6,422 bases of DNA from Acidobacteriota bacterium (GCA_021780055.1 JAJXZM010000366.1:1-6422); one strand, 5' to 3'. Counted from the first letter of the stretch, positions 1-6,227 are shown. The notes: generated by a model from the letters alone, not told the origin. Made by a program: numbers and translations.

Positions 1-181
1 AGATGAAATCCACGGGCTTTCCGGAACTTTTAAGGATTCCGCGCAGGCGCTTCAATCCTTTCCCGCGCTGGCTGAATACCTCCGCGGTTTCTATCGGCCT
101 TGCAAAGACGACGTGACGTTTGAAATTTACTGCCGCGCGTCGGGCGTGACGACGGCCGCTTCGACTGGGCCCTCGTCCTGA
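1..181 (+). CDS. C-terminal end of an unidentified protein (partial)
   Basis: An open frame enters from the left edge (first full codon at base 2) and ends at TGA 179-181, giving the last 59 residues of a protein that starts outside the window. The translation has normal protein character, for example ALAEYLRGFYRPCKDDVTFE, and its codons favour G or C in the third position as in the neighbouring long gene. The competing frames here are arginine- and serine-rich and look like shadows. I do not recognise the family and see no signal or membrane segment in the visible part. The last 18 codons and the stop overlap the 3' end of the convergent minus-strand membrane-protein gene by 55 bases. The alternative is that this is chance open frame, which a longer sequence would settle. 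Confidence 0.5.
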   Translation, partial: DEIHGLSGTFKDSAQALQSFPALAEYLRGFYRPCKDDVTFEIYCRASGVTTAASTGPSS

Positions 182-2862
182 ACCCTCTCTGGCCGCTCCG
201 CGTCGGCTTCGCCCTCGGAACGTTGTTCGAACACCACAATCTGCAAATCCAGAAAGAAAAGAATGGCGCACAGCGCCAGCGCGCACAGCGAGACCGCCAG
301 CCCCGCGGCAAGCCGGCGTTGCCGGTAATAGAACCGCGCCGTGTGCCGGCCCGCCTGTGCGCGGACGGCGCGGAAAAGGTGGTTCGCCCGCAGGGTCGGG
401 ACTTCATGCCCGTCAACCGCTGCGTGCCAGTTGGGATCGAATCGGTCGAGCAGCACCACGTAGCCGGGCCGCGAAAGCTTCACCTGCAAAGTGACGCTGT
501 TGGGCTGCCGGCTGAACGATTCCACTTGCCCGGCGCCGGCCGAAGCGGTCTGCGATCCATCCTTTGACGCGAGCAGAACAGTGTTGCGCGCGTCAAATTC
601 AGGGTCAGACAATCGCGCCAGCGTCGCGTCAGGGTTGGGAGAATAGACGGCCCTTCCTGCCACGTAGGCACGGGGCAGGAAGCATCGGTTCTTGTAGAGA
701 TAGCTTGGGAACGGCGTGCCGTCCGCGACCGGCGAAACAAGCCGGACAGTCTGATAATTCCCCGCCCCGCCCAGAATCTGGTAGCGCACGTTGCTGCGGC
801 CCATCAGGCAGAGCGTCTCGTCCGGTCCGGGTACCTTGTGCAGTGCGAAGACCCAGAACTGGTAGAGCGGCACCGGAAAACTCCATTCCGGATCGACGTT
901 TGAAATGCCCCCGGCGTTATCCAGCATGCCGCCGTGCTCCAGCAGCAGGCGCTCCTGGAAAGCCGCCGGTGCGGGCGCATCAAGGTTCCGCGCCGCCGGA
1001 ATGGATTCAAAATCGAGAGGCTGCTCCAAAGCCTCGGTCGCGACTGCCGCCAACGGAGGGCCGCCAAAGATATCGGCGTAGCGGTAAGGCATTTGCGCGG
1101 GTGCAAAGTGGCGAAGCACCGGCGCGTGATAGGCGTAGAACGCCTCGGGAACCGTGGGGTTGGCGGAATAATTCGTCAGAACTAACTGCCCTGCCGCCAA
1201 AGCCAGCGCGACTGGCAATGCCCAGCGCGTGCGGCGGTCGCCACGCCTGAGCCCCGCAAACCAGAGCGCCGCGCCCAGCGTCAGTCCTGCGATTCCCGGC
1301 GCCTGCCAGCGCAGCATGTTCAGCGAATACCGCGCGGCGCCTCCAATGGCTTCCGGGCCAAACGCTGCCACGGGATGGATTCCCACGGCAACAATCGAGC
1401 GGCGCAGGGCCCAAGCCGCGGCCAGTTCCAGCCATTGAGGTAGAAGCCAAGAAGCGCCCCACACCAGCCACGCCCCGGCCGCCGCAACCACCAGCAGCGC
1501 AAAAACGCCCGTGGTTTTTCTCGACCGCATATCTCCCGGCTGGCGCATCACGTCAATTCCCCAGCCCGCCAGCAGCGCAACCAGCAGCATCACGGGCACC
1601 AGCAGCTTGATGGGAAAACGCACCAGCTTCAGAATCGGCATCGCCAGGAGCGCCAGCCTGTAAAGCGGCGTGAACCGCCCGAAGGCGAGCAGCAGCACGG
1701 CCAGCGCGGCCCAGCCTGCAAACCTTCGGCGGCGATCGCGGCCCATGGCGCAGCCGATAAAGGCCAGAAAGAGCGGCACAAACCCCAGAAACAGCGAGGG
1801 GAAATAGGGCTTGTTGTCAAAATTCAAAACCGGCGACCACAGCGACGATGCGGTAAACATCGGGTCCGGAAATCCGGCCACAACGGCGCCAATCAATTGC
1901 AGCGGGTTGAGCGACCAGTAGGTGTTCTGGCTGAAAGGGAAACCAATCGCCCCGCGCAGCGAACTTCGCAGCAGCGCCGTAGCGGGCAACAACTGCACCG
2001 CCGCCAGCGCCACCATCAGCCCGCCCGTCAAGACAAAGGCCACGATGACCCGCAGGTTCGTCTTTGCAAGCGGCCGCCGGAAGAACCCTGCCTGAAACAG
2101 CGCATAGACAAAACAGAGCCCGAAAGTCGCCAGCAATGTGAACGGCTCGCCGGCCAGAAACTGCATCAGGAAAACCAGCGTCAGCAGCAGCCAGGAGCGG
2201 ATGGATCGTCCGGCGATGGCGCGATCGGTGGTGAGAATCGCCCAGGGAATCCAGGCCGCGCAGGCAACTTCATTATAGAAACTTCCGAGCGAAAGCACCG
2301 GTCCGCTGAATACAAAAATCAGCGCCGCAAAGAACGCCGCCAGGTGCGACTGCTGCCAGCGCCGCGCCAGCCAATAAGCGCCAACCCCGGCCAGCATGAA
2401 GTGCAGAACAAAGTGCAATTGAAAGGCCAGGCGGACTGGCAGCAGAACAATCAGCAGCGTTGTGGGGTAGAAAAAGAGCGCGTTGGGGTCTTCCAGGATC
2501 GGCTGGCCGAAGTTCAGATAAGGGTTCCAGTAAGGAATCGAGCCGCTGCGGCAGATCTGGTGGATCAGGCGCGCCAGCGGATAACTCTGGTTCAGAATGT
2601 CGCGGTAAAAGAGCATCTGGGAAGCGAACAGGACTTTCCAGAACATCAGCGCCACGGCGGCAACAAGGATGGCCAGGGCGTAATAATCCTTTCGGTCGGG
2701 GAAAGGGGCATTCGCCAGGGCGTCTTCAAGAGAACCGCAGAGTCTCTGAGATTCGCGACTCTGCGCTACCCGGCCAAAAGGCCCACGGTCACGAAAGCTC
2801 TGACCGTGGCTACCATTGCCATTGCTGCGCCAGCCGAAGATTGAGTCAGAGAAGATTCGCAT
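127..2862 (-). CDS. YfhO-family polytopic membrane protein (GT-C-like)
   Basis: A very hydrophobic protein of about 911 residues (ATG at 2862; a TTG at 2871 is also in frame; neither has a clear Shine-Dalgarno). Numbered from the TTG, the first membrane helix is about 63-85. It is followed by a large extracytoplasmic loop with RDILNQSYP (90-98), IPYWNPYLNFGQP (112-124) and EDPNALFFYP (127-136), the YfhO/GT-C pattern with a conserved Asp (D91). Many further helices follow, with GEP at 241-243 and QLLPA at 293-297. The C-terminal third is a soluble extracytoplasmic domain ending in the family signature WHAAVDG (815-821) and AGRHTARFYY, then a last helix (about 855-881) and an acidic tail. Family members are linked to lipid-carrier-dependent glycosylation of envelope polymers; the substrate cannot be told here. 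Residues about 21-46 are encoded by palindromic repeat DNA, so the true start may differ. Confidence 0.85.
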   Translation of the reverse strand: MRIFSDSIFGWRSNGNGSHGQSFRDRGPFGRVAQSRESQRLCGSLEDALANAPFPDRKDYYALAILVAAVALMFWKVLFASQMLFYRDILNQSYPLARLIHQICRSGSIPYWNPYLNFGQPILEDPNALFFYPTTLLIVLLPVRLAFQLHFVLHFMLAGVGAYWLARRWQQSHLAAFFAALIFVFSGPVLSLGSFYNEVACAAWIPWAILTTDRAIAGRSIRSWLLLTLVFLMQFLAGEPFTLLATFGLCFVYALFQAGFFRRPLAKTNLRVIVAFVLTGGLMVALAAVQLLPATALLRSSLRGAIGFPFSQNTYWSLNPLQLIGAVVAGFPDPMFTASSLWSPVLNFDNKPYFPSLFLGFVPLFLAFIGCAMGRDRRRRFAGWAALAVLLLAFGRFTPLYRLALLAMPILKLVRFPIKLLVPVMLLVALLAGWGIDVMRQPGDMRSRKTTGVFALLVVAAAGAWLVWGASWLLPQWLELAAAWALRRSIVAVGIHPVAAFGPEAIGGAARYSLNMLRWQAPGIAGLTLGAALWFAGLRRGDRRTRWALPVALALAAGQLVLTNYSANPTVPEAFYAYHAPVLRHFAPAQMPYRYADIFGGPPLAAVATEALEQPLDFESIPAARNLDAPAPAAFQERLLLEHGGMLDNAGGISNVDPEWSFPVPLYQFWVFALHKVPGPDETLCLMGRSNVRYQILGGAGNYQTVRLVSPVADGTPFPSYLYKNRCFLPRAYVAGRAVYSPNPDATLARLSDPEFDARNTVLLASKDGSQTASAGAGQVESFSRQPNSVTLQVKLSRPGYVVLLDRFDPNWHAAVDGHEVPTLRANHLFRAVRAQAGRHTARFYYRQRRLAAGLAVSLCALALCAILFFLDLQIVVFEQRSEGEADAERPERVQDEGPVEAAVVTPDARQ
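2736..2770. repeat. REP-like hairpin A with GCTACC tag
   Basis: A perfect 9-base stem, CGCAGAGTC at 2736-2744 pairing with GACTCTGCG at 2757-2765, with a 12-base loop. GCTACC (2765-2770) abuts the stem on the + strand. It lies inside the N-terminal coding region of the YfhO-type gene, where it is read in frame as about residues 36-46. It has the same layout as the copies at 2783-2814 and 6218-6251. There is no T-tract, so it is not a canonical terminator. Confidence 0.7.
2772..2814. repeat. REP-like hairpin B with GCTACC tag
   Basis: A perfect 9-base stem, CCACGGTCA at 2783-2791 pairing with TGACCGTGG at 2801-2809, with a 9-base loop. GCTACC follows at 2809-2814 on the + strand. A small GGCC-AAAA-GGCC palindrome (2772-2783) joins it to hairpin A. 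Together the two units make a head-to-tail pair of about 79 bases in which the arms differ but the hairpin-GCTACC layout is the same. It is read in frame as about residues 21-30 of the YfhO-type protein. Confidence 0.7.
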
Positions 2863-2871
2863 AGAGGCCAA

Positions 2872-3186
2872 AACCGATGGGCCGCCGCGACCACGGCGCG
2901 CCCCAATAAGGGAAATCGTCGGAATCGGCCTGAGGGTTTATGGGTTTAATCTGCGGTGATAAGATGCGGATGGATATAGGTGCCGCGATGCGTTAACAAG
3001 CAGCGCGGATCTCCGATCCTGAGGTCCGGGTTTCTACCTGGGAATAAAGCCAAAAGCCACAGTCCGCAGATGCGGCTCTCTGTAATACCTGATGCGGAAG
3101 AACACCAGCCGACAGCATGAACAGTCTGCTGGCCGCTTGGACAATATGGAGTTTGAGGCTGTCTTCTCGCGGCCCCCCCCCCAGCC
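2872..3186. other. Intergenic stretch without a supported gene
   Basis: This gap between the start of the YfhO-type gene and the end of the anti-sigma-like gene should contain the promoter of the former, read on the minus strand. I find only a weak sigma-70-like candidate there: TTGTTA, 17 bases, then TATCCA, around 2970-3000, too poor to annotate. Open frames crossing the region have no ribosome binding site or recognisable protein features. A run of ten C residues lies at 3173-3182, just beyond the stop of the anti-sigma-like gene. I see no terminator hairpin with a T-tract. Confidence 0.5.
3173..3182. repeat. Homopolymer run of ten C
   Basis: Ten consecutive C on the + strand (ten G in the direction of transcription of the sigma operon), four bases past the end of the anti-sigma-like gene. 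It lies outside coding sequence, so slippage would not change a protein. It could be a spot of assembly length error. Confidence 0.9.
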
Positions 3187-3540
3187 TCACCGAGAGGCCA
3201 ACTGCATCGAGAGCTTCACCGAAATCAGGCTCAACAGCAGTGCCAAGGCGCTCCACCCGACTGCTTCAACAATGGGAAGGCTCCAGACAGACAAGCTTGC
3301 GGGAAGGGGTAGCGTGAGGGCGCCTTGGAGGAGCTGGTCCAGAACTAAGACGAGCATCCATACCAGCGCGACACCGGCTGCGGCAAACCCGGGCAGAGCA
3401 CGTTTCCATGGGAATGGAATCGGCGGCGGTGTGGCGGCCTCTGCACTGACGGCCTCCATGACAGATGCAGCCAGGCCTGAGGAAGGCAGGACGTCGTCGT
3501 CTTTCGAACTGAGAATTCGATCGAGATCGTCGTTTGTCAT
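3187..3540 (-). CDS. Small two-helix membrane protein, putative anti-sigma factor
   Basis: A 117-residue protein whose ATG (3540-3538) shares its A with the TGA of the upstream sigma gene (TGATG), so the two are translationally coupled. A GGAG at 3552-3549 lies 8 bases upstream, inside the sigma gene. A TTG one codon earlier is less likely as start. The N-terminal part (about 1-45) is soluble and acidic, starting MTNDDLDRILSSKDDD, with a proline-rich PPPIPFPWKR just before helix one (about 48-71). Helix two is about 91-113. Position directly behind an ECF sigma factor plus a cytoplasmic N-terminus and membrane anchor suggest an anti-sigma role. However, it contains no cysteine and no histidine, so it cannot be a zinc-binding (HxxxCxxC) anti-sigma factor. 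Function is inferred from context; the gene is well supported, the role moderately. Confidence 0.75.
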   Translation of the reverse strand: MTNDDLDRILSSKDDDVLPSSGLAASVMEAVSAEAATPPPIPFPWKRALPGFAAAGVALVWMLVLVLDQLLQGALTLPLPASLSVWSLPIVEAVGWSALALLLSLISVKLSMQLASR

Positions 3541-4103
3541 CAAGCTTGCTCCAACTCAGGCGTACCGAGAGTCTTTGTAAGTTTTCTCCGAAGGATATCG
3601 CGGCCTCGGGACAACCTGGCCTTAACGGTCCCCTCGGGTAAACCAAGGCTTTCTGCGGCGGCGGAGATATCCATATCGTGGAAGTAAAACAGAATCGTTG
3701 CCTCACGATACTTGCGTGGAAGAGCAAGGACGGCTTGCCGAACAACCCGGTCCCGGTCCTTTTCCATCAGTCCCTCGTCCGCGGCACCCGATTCTCGTAT
3801 TTCTGCAATGTTATCCAGCGACACGGTGTTGGGTGGAATGCGCCGGATCTCAGAGCAATACAGGTTCGTTGCCAGAGCAAAAAGCCAGGTCGAAAAGGCT
3901 GCCTCCTTTCGCCACTTCCCAAGCGACCGGTAGGCGCGCAAAAACGCTTCCTGCGCCATTTCCTCCGCACGCCCGCGGTCCCTGCAGAAACGGTATGCCA
4001 GGTTGACCAGCGGCCCTTGCCACCGACGGACAATTCCTTCGAAAGCGGAGATTTCTCCGGCCTGCACCCGCTCGATATCAGCCTGGTCCTCGGCAGCACT
4101 CAA
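3540..4103 (-). CDS. ECF-type RNA polymerase sigma factor (sigma-70 family)
   Basis: A 187-residue protein with the two-domain build and usual length of extracytoplasmic-function sigma factors. Region 2 covers about residues 10-90, with the core-binding and -10-recognition stretch EEMAQEAFLRAYRSLGKW (47-64) and FSTWLFALATNL (70-81). A variable linker follows, then region 4 (about 120-176) with LPRKYREATILFYFHDMD and the helix-turn-helix ISAAAESLGLPEGTVKARLS that reads the -35 element. There is no C-terminal extension. The start is TTG at 4103, supported by AGGGAGG at 4117-4111, 7 bases upstream; no ATG fits. It is the first gene of a two-gene unit with the putative membrane anti-sigma factor and sits divergently to a small membrane protein. 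An ECF-type promoter lies directly upstream and matches the one facing the divergent gene, which suggests autoregulation. Confidence 0.95.
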   Translation of the reverse strand: MSAAEDQADIERVQAGEISAFEGIVRRWQGPLVNLAYRFCRDRGRAEEMAQEAFLRAYRSLGKWRKEAAFSTWLFALATNLYCSEIRRIPPNTVSLDNIAEIRESGAADEGLMEKDRDRVVRQAVLALPRKYREATILFYFHDMDISAAAESLGLPEGTVKARLSRGRDILRRKLTKTLGTPELEQA

Positions 4104-4110
4104 CTATGGT

Positions 4111-4117
4111 CCTCCCT
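4111..4117 (-). promoter_or_regulatory. Ribosome binding site deciding the TTG start of the sigma gene
   Basis: AGGGAGG on the minus strand, 7 bases before TTG 4103. It is the reason for accepting a TTG start. The predicted transcription start of the upstream ECF-type promoter falls at about 4118-4114, so a transcript from it would have a very short leader and might begin within this site. Confidence 0.7.
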
Positions 4118-4123
4118 ACGTAT

Positions 4124-4150
4124 GACCCATTGTAGTCGCGCACGGTTGCA
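4124..4150 (-). promoter_or_regulatory. Candidate ECF promoter for the sigma/anti-sigma unit
   Basis: On the minus strand, TGCAACCG (4150-4143) is preceded by an A/T-rich stretch. GCAACC (4149-4144) is separated by 17 bases from GTC (4126-4124). An AAC core at -35 and GTC at -10 is typical of ECF promoters. The mirror-image promoter on the + strand has the identical core and spacing, which makes chance unlikely. Autoregulation by the adjacent sigma factor is inferred. Confidence 0.6.
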
Positions 4151-4182
4151 ATTTATTCCCGCTTCGTGCGTCCGCGAAAAAA

Positions 4183-4209
4183 TGCAACCGAATCTAACGA
4201 CAACCTGTC
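4183..4209 (+). promoter_or_regulatory. Candidate ECF promoter for the divergent membrane protein
   Basis: TGCAACCG (4183-4190) follows a run of six A. GCAACC (4184-4189) is separated by 17 bases from GTC (4207-4209). Transcription would begin near 4216-4219, leaving a leader of about 30 bases that contains the full ribosome binding site. The core and spacing are identical to those of the opposite promoter facing the sigma gene. Confidence 0.6.
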
Positions 4210-4249
4210 CCATTGTATGCAGCGGACTTTCCGCTAAGAGGAGGCTGCT

Positions 4250-4633
4250 ATGGAAGCCATTTTGTTGAACACGCTTGTATTCTTGGTCCCGATTGCCTTC
4301 TTCTCATTCCTGGCTGTGGCGATTTGGGCAAAGAATCGCCGCCTTGAGAGAGAAGCTTACTACAAGAATGAAAACCTCAAGAAGATTGCTGAGGCGCAAG
4401 GGCCGTCGGCAAACACCGCACTGGAGTTCCTTCGCGAGCAAGAGAAATTTCGTGCAGTGCGCCATCGCGAAGGCCTCAAACTGGGGGGGCTCGTCACGGT
4501 CGCGGTTGGTCTTGGCTTTTTTCTCCTGCTGCGAGCAGTTGAGCCCAACCATCCGATCTATGTTGTCAGCGCTGTTCCACTGCTCATCGGGCTCGCACTC
4601 CTGGCGTACGCCTATGTGCTTGCCCCAAGATAG
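4250..4633 (+). CDS. Three-helix membrane protein, DUF6249-like
   Basis: A 127-residue protein starting at ATG 4250 with a strong Shine-Dalgarno, AGAGGAGG (4237-4244), 5 bases upstream. One helix lies at about 6-27. A charged, probably helical linker of about 50 residues follows (KNRRLEREAYYKNENLKKIA, then LEFLREQEKFRAVRHREGLK). Two more helices are at about 78-96 and 103-124. The REGLKLGG motif entering helix two and the PLLIGLALLAYAY ending resemble the DUF6249 membrane domain, which I assign tentatively from memory. It diverges from the ECF sigma gene, and the twin promoters between them suggest it belongs to the same regulon. It could be a sensor or effector of the response or a modulator of the sigma factor; the sequence does not say which. 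The next gene is about 300 bases away, so it appears to be transcribed alone. Confidence 0.85.
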   Translation: MEAILLNTLVFLVPIAFFSFLAVAIWAKNRRLEREAYYKNENLKKIAEAQGPSANTALEFLREQEKFRAVRHREGLKLGGLVTVAVGLGFFLLLRAVEPNHPIYVVSAVPLLIGLALLAYAYVLAPR

Positions 4634-4823
4634 TTAAGGCACCTGACTGCGATCAGTTGTGTTCTGACTATGGGACTCTAACGTCCGGTGTCCTATCGGC
4701 AACGACAACAGGATGCGCAGATACGCGCTCTGAAGTGTCTCGCGAAGCGACAATCGTAGCGCAATTCCTCGGCTTTAAGGTTAGCAACTCTTTATAGCCC
4801 GCCCCAGCAAGAAATTCTTCCGT

Positions 4824-4836
4824 AAGGCTGCAGACC
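4824..4836 (+). repeat. 13-base direct repeat, left copy
   Basis: AAGGCTGCAGACC, found again exactly at 6215-6227, so the pair brackets the gene for the exported 410-residue protein. One 13-base match in a window of this size is not far from chance, so the pairing is only suggestive. Confidence 0.3.
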
Positions 4837-4918
4837 TCGGAAATCGGCCTCTGTGCGAGCCAACCTTGCGGGAACTGCAGCAGCACCAGCGGAACGACTT
4901 GGCGAACGAAATATAGAG

Positions 4919-4925
4919 GGAGGTG
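4919..4925 (+). promoter_or_regulatory. Ribosome binding site deciding the start of the exported protein
   Basis: GGAGGTG, 5 bases before ATG 4931, within a longer purine-rich stretch. It supports ATG 4931 over the in-frame GTG at 4853, which has no such site and would add 26 residues of poor character. Confidence 0.85.
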
Positions 4926-4930
4926 AGCAA

Positions 4931-6163
4931 ATGGGACTAACGACTGTACTTAATGTTGCAAAGCGCATTAAAGAGACTCTGCGTTTATACGTCAATGAGC
5001 AAGAAGCGAGGATACTAACTCACATAAGAGAATTCGCGGCCATTGGTCTCGTGTTGAGCTTGGCCTTGGTCGTCCCCTGCGCCACGGGCCAGACCTTTAC
5101 TCTGTCCCCATTGACTGGTTTTAATCACCCTGTGATGGAGGCTCTCCTATACAACCCGCCAGCGGCTGAGGTGACCCTGACCTATCCTTACAAGCACGAA
5201 CCTAAGAGCGTTAAGTTGTTGCCGACCCTCGTGCTCGATGGCAAAGGTCTACCTGAAGGCAACGGGACGCTGACCGTCCGGATCGAGGATCGAGACAAAC
5301 TCCTTTTCGAGGGAGGAATCAAGGTTTCGGTCGCGAGCGGCGGAATGTTAGTGCAAAAGCTCACGTTCCCAGACAAATATCCGGATGCAACACGGGTTTC
5401 GTATGTATTGACGTACGCGAATGGAGCCGTCATCAGGGGTAGCGTTCCGCTTCGCTGGTCCCGTTTTCGAGGAGAAGTCCGGTATAAAGATGGGGGCTGG
5501 CGGTCTACCTTTATCTTTCTACACCCAGAGCTCTGGCTTCCGGGTTTTTATGTACCCGTCATGAAGGACGGACACTTTGACGCGCTCGTCCCTTCCCGTA
5601 TCTACTCAATGGTAAATGTAAGTGGCACCGGTTACGGTTATGACTCACTGGAACGGTGGGCTTGGGACTACGACCTTACACGCGACCGGGAGGATGTTTT
5701 CACTATTGGTCGCACGGAACTTTACTCGATTCAAGCCTTCGACATCAAAGGCGGTCCCCCCACGATATTTGTCATCTTCCGCCCTACGGCCCTGTCGCGT
5801 GTGCTGCGGTTCGGCGTTCTTCCGAATCCCAATGGTAACGGCGCGATATCGAACGCGGCCAAAGAGAGAATGGAGGCGGCGATGAAGAAATCGCCCACCG
5901 CCATCGGACCCGAATTGCGAGCCAAGGACGTCGAGGTTTGGCTCGACGGCAGGCAACAGAAGATTGTTCAATTCAATAAGGTGCCTGAATACGACGGGGG
6001 GAACGTATGGCAGGTACAATATCTGTTACAGTTCTACCCGGATCGATCGCCGCGGCCTTTTGTATGGCACGAAATCAAACTTGAAGTACGCTCGAAGGAA
6101 ACCCTGCATGGGAAAGAGATTATTGATTTCGGCCAGGGATCTGTAGGTTTCTACCGCCAATAA
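4931..6163 (+). CDS. Exported protein of unknown function (410 aa)
   Basis: I do not recognise this family. A positively charged N-terminus of about 35 residues precedes a hydrophobic segment (about 36-51, AAIGLVLSLALVVPC) and ATGQ. This reads as a signal peptide with an unusually long n-region, or as a signal anchor. VVPC is a poor lipobox, so a lipoprotein is unlikely. The rest is soluble and looks rich in beta strands: a first part (about 55-175) of alternating strands such as LPEGNGTLTVRIEDRDKLLF, then an aromatic-rich part with GTGYGYDSLERWAWDYDLT (232-250). A hydrophobic strand, TIFVIFRPTA, and a C-terminal part with VEVWLDGRQQKIVQFNK follow. No catalytic motif or repeat is visible. Third codon positions are noticeably less GC-rich than in the YfhO-type gene, at least at the 5' end, which may point to different ancestry. 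It appears monocistronic; its link to the upstream sigma system is untested. Confidence 0.85.
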   Translation: MGLTTVLNVAKRIKETLRLYVNEQEARILTHIREFAAIGLVLSLALVVPCATGQTFTLSPLTGFNHPVMEALLYNPPAAEVTLTYPYKHEPKSVKLLPTLVLDGKGLPEGNGTLTVRIEDRDKLLFEGGIKVSVASGGMLVQKLTFPDKYPDATRVSYVLTYANGAVIRGSVPLRWSRFRGEVRYKDGGWRSTFIFLHPELWLPGFYVPVMKDGHFDALVPSRIYSMVNVSGTGYGYDSLERWAWDYDLTRDREDVFTIGRTELYSIQAFDIKGGPPTIFVIFRPTALSRVLRFGVLPNPNGNGAISNAAKERMEAAMKKSPTAIGPELRAKDVEVWLDGRQQKIVQFNKVPEYDGGNVWQVQYLLQFYPDRSPRPFVWHEIKLEVRSKETLHGKEIIDFGQGSVGFYRQ

Positions 6164-6214
6164 GCACTCGCAGCGGGCATCCACGGTGAGAGTCAGTTGT
6201 TTCTTTGGTAAGCA

Positions 6215-6227
6215 AAGGCTGCAGACC
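6215..6227 (+). repeat. 13-base direct repeat, right copy
   Basis: An exact second copy of AAGGCTGCAGACC (first at 4824-4836). Here it overlaps the left arm of the third GCTACC hairpin, so it may simply share the sequence by coincidence. Confidence 0.3.

Larger units (their letters stand above)
4634..4930. other. Intergenic stretch upstream of the exported protein
   Basis: About 297 bases with no supported gene. A minus-strand open frame (4668-4886) lacks a ribosome binding site and a recognisable product. I see no T-tailed terminator behind the membrane-protein gene and no GCAACC-N17-GTC promoter ahead of the exported protein. A 13-base sequence here (4824-4836) recurs downstream of the next gene. 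The only firm signal is the ribosome binding site at its end. Confidence 0.5.

Noticed and set aside
1897..2844. Long + strand open frame (315 aa), antisense to the YfhO-type gene.
   Set aside because: Its product is dominated by Gln, Arg and Glu with no domain character. It is a shadow of the GC-rich minus-strand coding sequence.
2993..3256. Minus-strand 87-residue open frame overlapping the end of the anti-sigma-like gene, considered as a frameshifted continuation across the G-run.
   Set aside because: The anti-sigma-like gene reaches its TGA before the homopolymer, so a length error there cannot join the frames, and the 87-residue product shows no recognisable feature.
4668..4910. Minus-strand open frame with fairly natural composition (contains EEFLAGAGYKELLTLKPRNC) in the gap before the exported-protein gene.
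   Set aside because: It starts at a GTG without a Shine-Dalgarno, extends open into the ribosome binding site of the next gene, and matches no family I know. It could be a decayed gene remnant, but I cannot support that.
4853..4930. 26-residue upstream extension of the exported protein from GTG 4853.
   Set aside because: The strong GGAGGTG five bases before ATG 4931 decides for the shorter form.
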